Of a stretch of 64,000 nt of DNA, positions 62,218 to 64,000 are shown in pieces. Positions within the stretch are counted from its first letter, which is position 1, and each line of letters opens with the position of its first letter. Under the pieces are notes generated by a model. The model saw nothing but the letters and a program-made list of their open reading frames with translations, made no database searches and was not told the DNA's origin. The DNA is from Loktanella sp. D2R18 (GTDB lineage Bacteria; Pseudomonadota; Alphaproteobacteria; Rhodobacterales; Rhodobacteraceae): NCBI RefSeq assembly GCF_003318235.1, contig NZ_QOCG01000006.1, forward strand, positions 186,001 through 250,000, in the 5' to 3' direction. The position numbers were made by a program, and so were the translations under genes.

Positions 62218-63221
62218 GGATCGCCACCTATAATGTAGAATGGTTTGATCGCCTATTTGACGATGATGACGGATTGATTGACGACGACAGCTGGTCGGCC
62301 CGCTGGGATGTGACCAAGGCGCAGCAGACGGCGGCGCTTGGCGCGGTATTTCAGGCGCTTGACGCAGATGCGGTCATGATCATTGAGGCCCCCGATACCA
62401 GCCCAACCCGCAGCGCGGTGCGTGCGCTGGGTGCATTTGCCAGCCATTTTGGACTACGGGCCAGCGCGGCAATTGTCGGTTTCGCCAATGATACCCAGCA
62501 AGAAATCGCGTTGCTGTATGATCCGAATGTCGTCCAAGTCACCCATGATCCGCTGAGCGATGATAAATACCCGCGTTTTGACCAGACCTTTGCGATGGAT
62601 TTGGATGTCGATGCCTCCCCCGACCCGATACGCTGGTCGAAACCTCCGCTAGAATTGGCGCTTGATGGGCCTGCGGGGCCGTTGCGCCTGATCGGTGTGC
62701 ACGCGAAATCAAAGGCACCACATGGTGCGACCTCTGATGCCGAAGCCATCCGCATCTCGATTGAAAACAGGCGCAAACAATTGGCCCAATGTATATGGCT
62801 GCGTGGTCGGGTGGATGCCCACCTTGCACAGGGCGATGACCTGATCATTTTGGGAGATTTTAATGACGGGCCGGGGCTGGATGAATATGAAAAACTGTTT
62901 GGCCGCTCTAGCGTCGAAGTCGTTTTGGGCGAAGGGAGCGCTGCACAAATGTATGATCCGCACGCGCGGCAGGCGCTAAGCCGCAGGTTGGGCGCAGCAC
63001 CGACAACCTCGCGGTTTAAACGCAAAGGGCAGCCCTATCTTCAGGCCCTGTTAGACTACATAATGGTGTCACCGGGGCTACGTGCACAGAACCCTGAATG
63101 GCAGATTTGGCACCCGTTCGATCACCCCGAATGCTATGAAAACAAGTCACTACAGGCAGCGCTGTTGCAGGCTTCTGATCATTTTCCTGTGGTTTTGGAA
63201 TTGCCGAACAAAAGAACCTAG
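62214..63221 (+). CDS. Endonuclease/exonuclease/phosphatase-fold protein
   Basis: This 335-residue protein belongs to the EEP fold: RIATYNVEWFD at the start, MIIEAPDT with the metal Glu near 65, the IGVHAKSK region near 164 (His), LIILGDFNDGPG near 214 and a C-terminal SDHFPVVLEL (catalytic His). Metal-dependent cutting of nucleic acids or phospholipids is expected; target unknown. The GTG start at 62214 overlaps the stop of the TerB/DnaJ gene and gives the family-like start. It converges with the PP2C gene. Confidence 0.83.
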   Translation: MRIATYNVEWFDRLFDDDDGLIDDDSWSARWDVTKAQQTAALGAVFQALDADAVMIIEAPDTSPTRSAVRALGAFASHFGLRASAAIVGFANDTQQEIALLYDPNVVQVTHDPLSDDKYPRFDQTFAMDLDVDASPDPIRWSKPPLELALDGPAGPLRLIGVHAKSKAPHGATSDAEAIRISIENRRKQLAQCIWLRGRVDAHLAQGDDLIILGDFNDGPGLDEYEKLFGRSSVEVVLGEGSAAQMYDPHARQALSRRLGAAPTTSRFKRKGQPYLQALLDYIMVSPGLRAQNPEWQIWHPFDHPECYENKSLQAALLQASDHFPVVLELPNKRT

Positions 63222-63979
63222 TCTCGCGCACATTTAATGACGGCAAAGGCAATATTGTCTTGCTCAGGGTCGCCTAGGTTTTCGAGTGCTGCCAAAAGCG
63301 CATCCGCGATTTTTTGGGCTGATTGTTGGGATGTTGCATCCAAAATGTCGCTGATTTGCGGGTCTGACAAATATTGCAGCCCGTCGCTTGAGACGATGAC
63401 GATATCTCCATCGCACAGCATGGTGGGCGTTTTTGGGCAATCGATTGCCTTGATGTCACGGCCCCGAATGACAGAGGTCAATGTATGGCGGCTGGGGTGA
63501 TCGCGACCTTCTTGTTCAGATAGTGCGCCGATTTTGACAAGCATATCAATCTGCGGAGCCATGGAGTGCGTCGCGCTGAGTTGTTGCAACGCGCCGTCAC
63601 GATATAGATACAGCGGTGAATCCCCGATCGAAGCCCATGACAATGCGTTATCGACAATGATTGTTGCCAAAAGCGTCGAGCCCATACCGTATGTTTCAGC
63701 GTGGGCTTTCGCATGTACCCCGACCTGCGTATTCGCCGTTCGGGCAGCGGTGGTCAGTAGGGCAGGGATGTCCGCCTTGCAGGCCAGCAGGTCGGAATTT
63801 TGTGCGGTAATTTGGCGAAACACTTCCGCGCTGACAATGCCGCTGGCGACGTCACCCGCAGCATGGCCGCCAAGCCCATCGGCAACCACCACGCTTCCAA
63901 GAACATCGGGCCCCGCCGCTTGGGACAAAAGCGCATCTTCTTGATAGTCCCGCGCACCTTGGTGCGTTGTTGTCGCCAT
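63218..63979 (-). CDS. PP2C-type Ser/Thr protein phosphatase
   Basis: This 253-residue PP2C protein removes phosphate from Ser/Thr. The metal residues are seen in YQEDALL near 13, VVADGLGGHAAGD near 31-43, WASIGDSPLYL near 113 and the VSSDGLQYL run near 195; the C-terminal EQDNIAFAVIKC has the last Asp. It is a single-domain, soluble protein without a kinase nearby in the window. The ATG at 63979 is only 21 bases from the window end, so its promoter is off the edge. Confidence 0.9.
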   Translation of the reverse strand: MATTTHQGARDYQEDALLSQAAGPDVLGSVVVADGLGGHAAGDVASGIVSAEVFRQITAQNSDLLACKADIPALLTTAARTANTQVGVHAKAHAETYGMGSTLLATIIVDNALSWASIGDSPLYLYRDGALQQLSATHSMAPQIDMLVKIGALSEQEGRDHPSRHTLTSVIRGRDIKAIDCPKTPTMLCDGDIVIVSSDGLQYLSDPQISDILDATSQQSAQKIADALLAALENLGDPEQDNIAFAVIKCARD

Positions 63980-64000
63980 GTCATAGCGGAATGCTACTTT

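Noticed and set aside
1-64000. CRISPR arrays, insertion sequences, prophage genes, tRNA or rRNA genes
   Set aside because: I read for spaced direct repeats, transposase or integrase motifs and tRNA T-loop patterns and saw none. A dedicated search tool would be needed to exclude a tRNA fully.

Overview
The window reads as an ordinary chromosomal segment of a marine alphaproteobacterium of the Rhodobacteraceae (roseobacter group). The main reasons are the family-typical genes (DUF3572, DUF2927, DUF4174, DUF983, Hint-domain and PccR-type proteins), the betI-betC-betB-betA cluster facing choXWV, and propionyl-CoA carboxylase plus methylmalonyl-CoA mutase beside a PccR regulator. The genus cannot be fixed from sequence alone. 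I saw no insertion sequence, prophage, CRISPR array, rRNA or tRNA. Genes are tightly packed, with many 1-11 nt overlaps and several convergent pairs that share their last 4 bases.

Layout. 0-8.9 kb: GNAT acetyltransferase, lipocalin, DMT transporter, Nudix, DUF983, then an EF-hand protein followed by an ECF sigma factor, a small one-helix membrane protein and a CnrX-like periplasmic sensor; a PleD-like diguanylate cyclase whose first receiver lacks the phosphoacceptor Asp; DUF3572, a HAD phosphatase and a CAP-domain protein. 8.9-16.5 kb: one long minus-strand array, terC - 28-aa membrane ORF - xpaC - telA - DUF2927 lipoprotein - SPFH/GYF_2 protein - zinc-ribbon membrane protein - PfkB sugar kinase - dtd. 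This Ter/TelA-type envelope-stress module is the most system-like part of the window.

16.5-30.5 kb: housekeeping genes (RluB, TadA, GatCA, a cell-wall amidase, RNase P RNA, L33), a cupin and an HxD dioxygenase, a BI-1 protein, DUF1127 facing a LysR regulator, a quinone oxidoreductase, a PraR-like regulator, then HisN, 8-oxoguanine deaminase and a CAP lipoprotein. 30.5-39 kb: guanine deaminase, MgtE, a folate cyclo-ligase, a leucine-rich-repeat lipoprotein, YebC, an SLC13 permease, a YmdB-like phosphoesterase and a DMT permease.

39-47.5 kb: choline uptake (choXWV) divergent from betI-betC-betB-small membrane protein-betA, which turn choline-O-sulfate and choline into glycine betaine. A BetI-like palindrome lies in the shared promoter region. 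47.5-58 kb: DUF465, PccR, an MFS exporter, pccB, pccA and methylmalonyl-CoA mutase, the route propionyl-CoA to succinyl-CoA, with TTTGCAA-type sites before pccB and pccR and a strong terminator just before pccA. 58-64 kb: a Hint-domain protein, NhaA, a VOC - GNAT - TerB/DnaJ - endonuclease-fold run, and a PP2C phosphatase.
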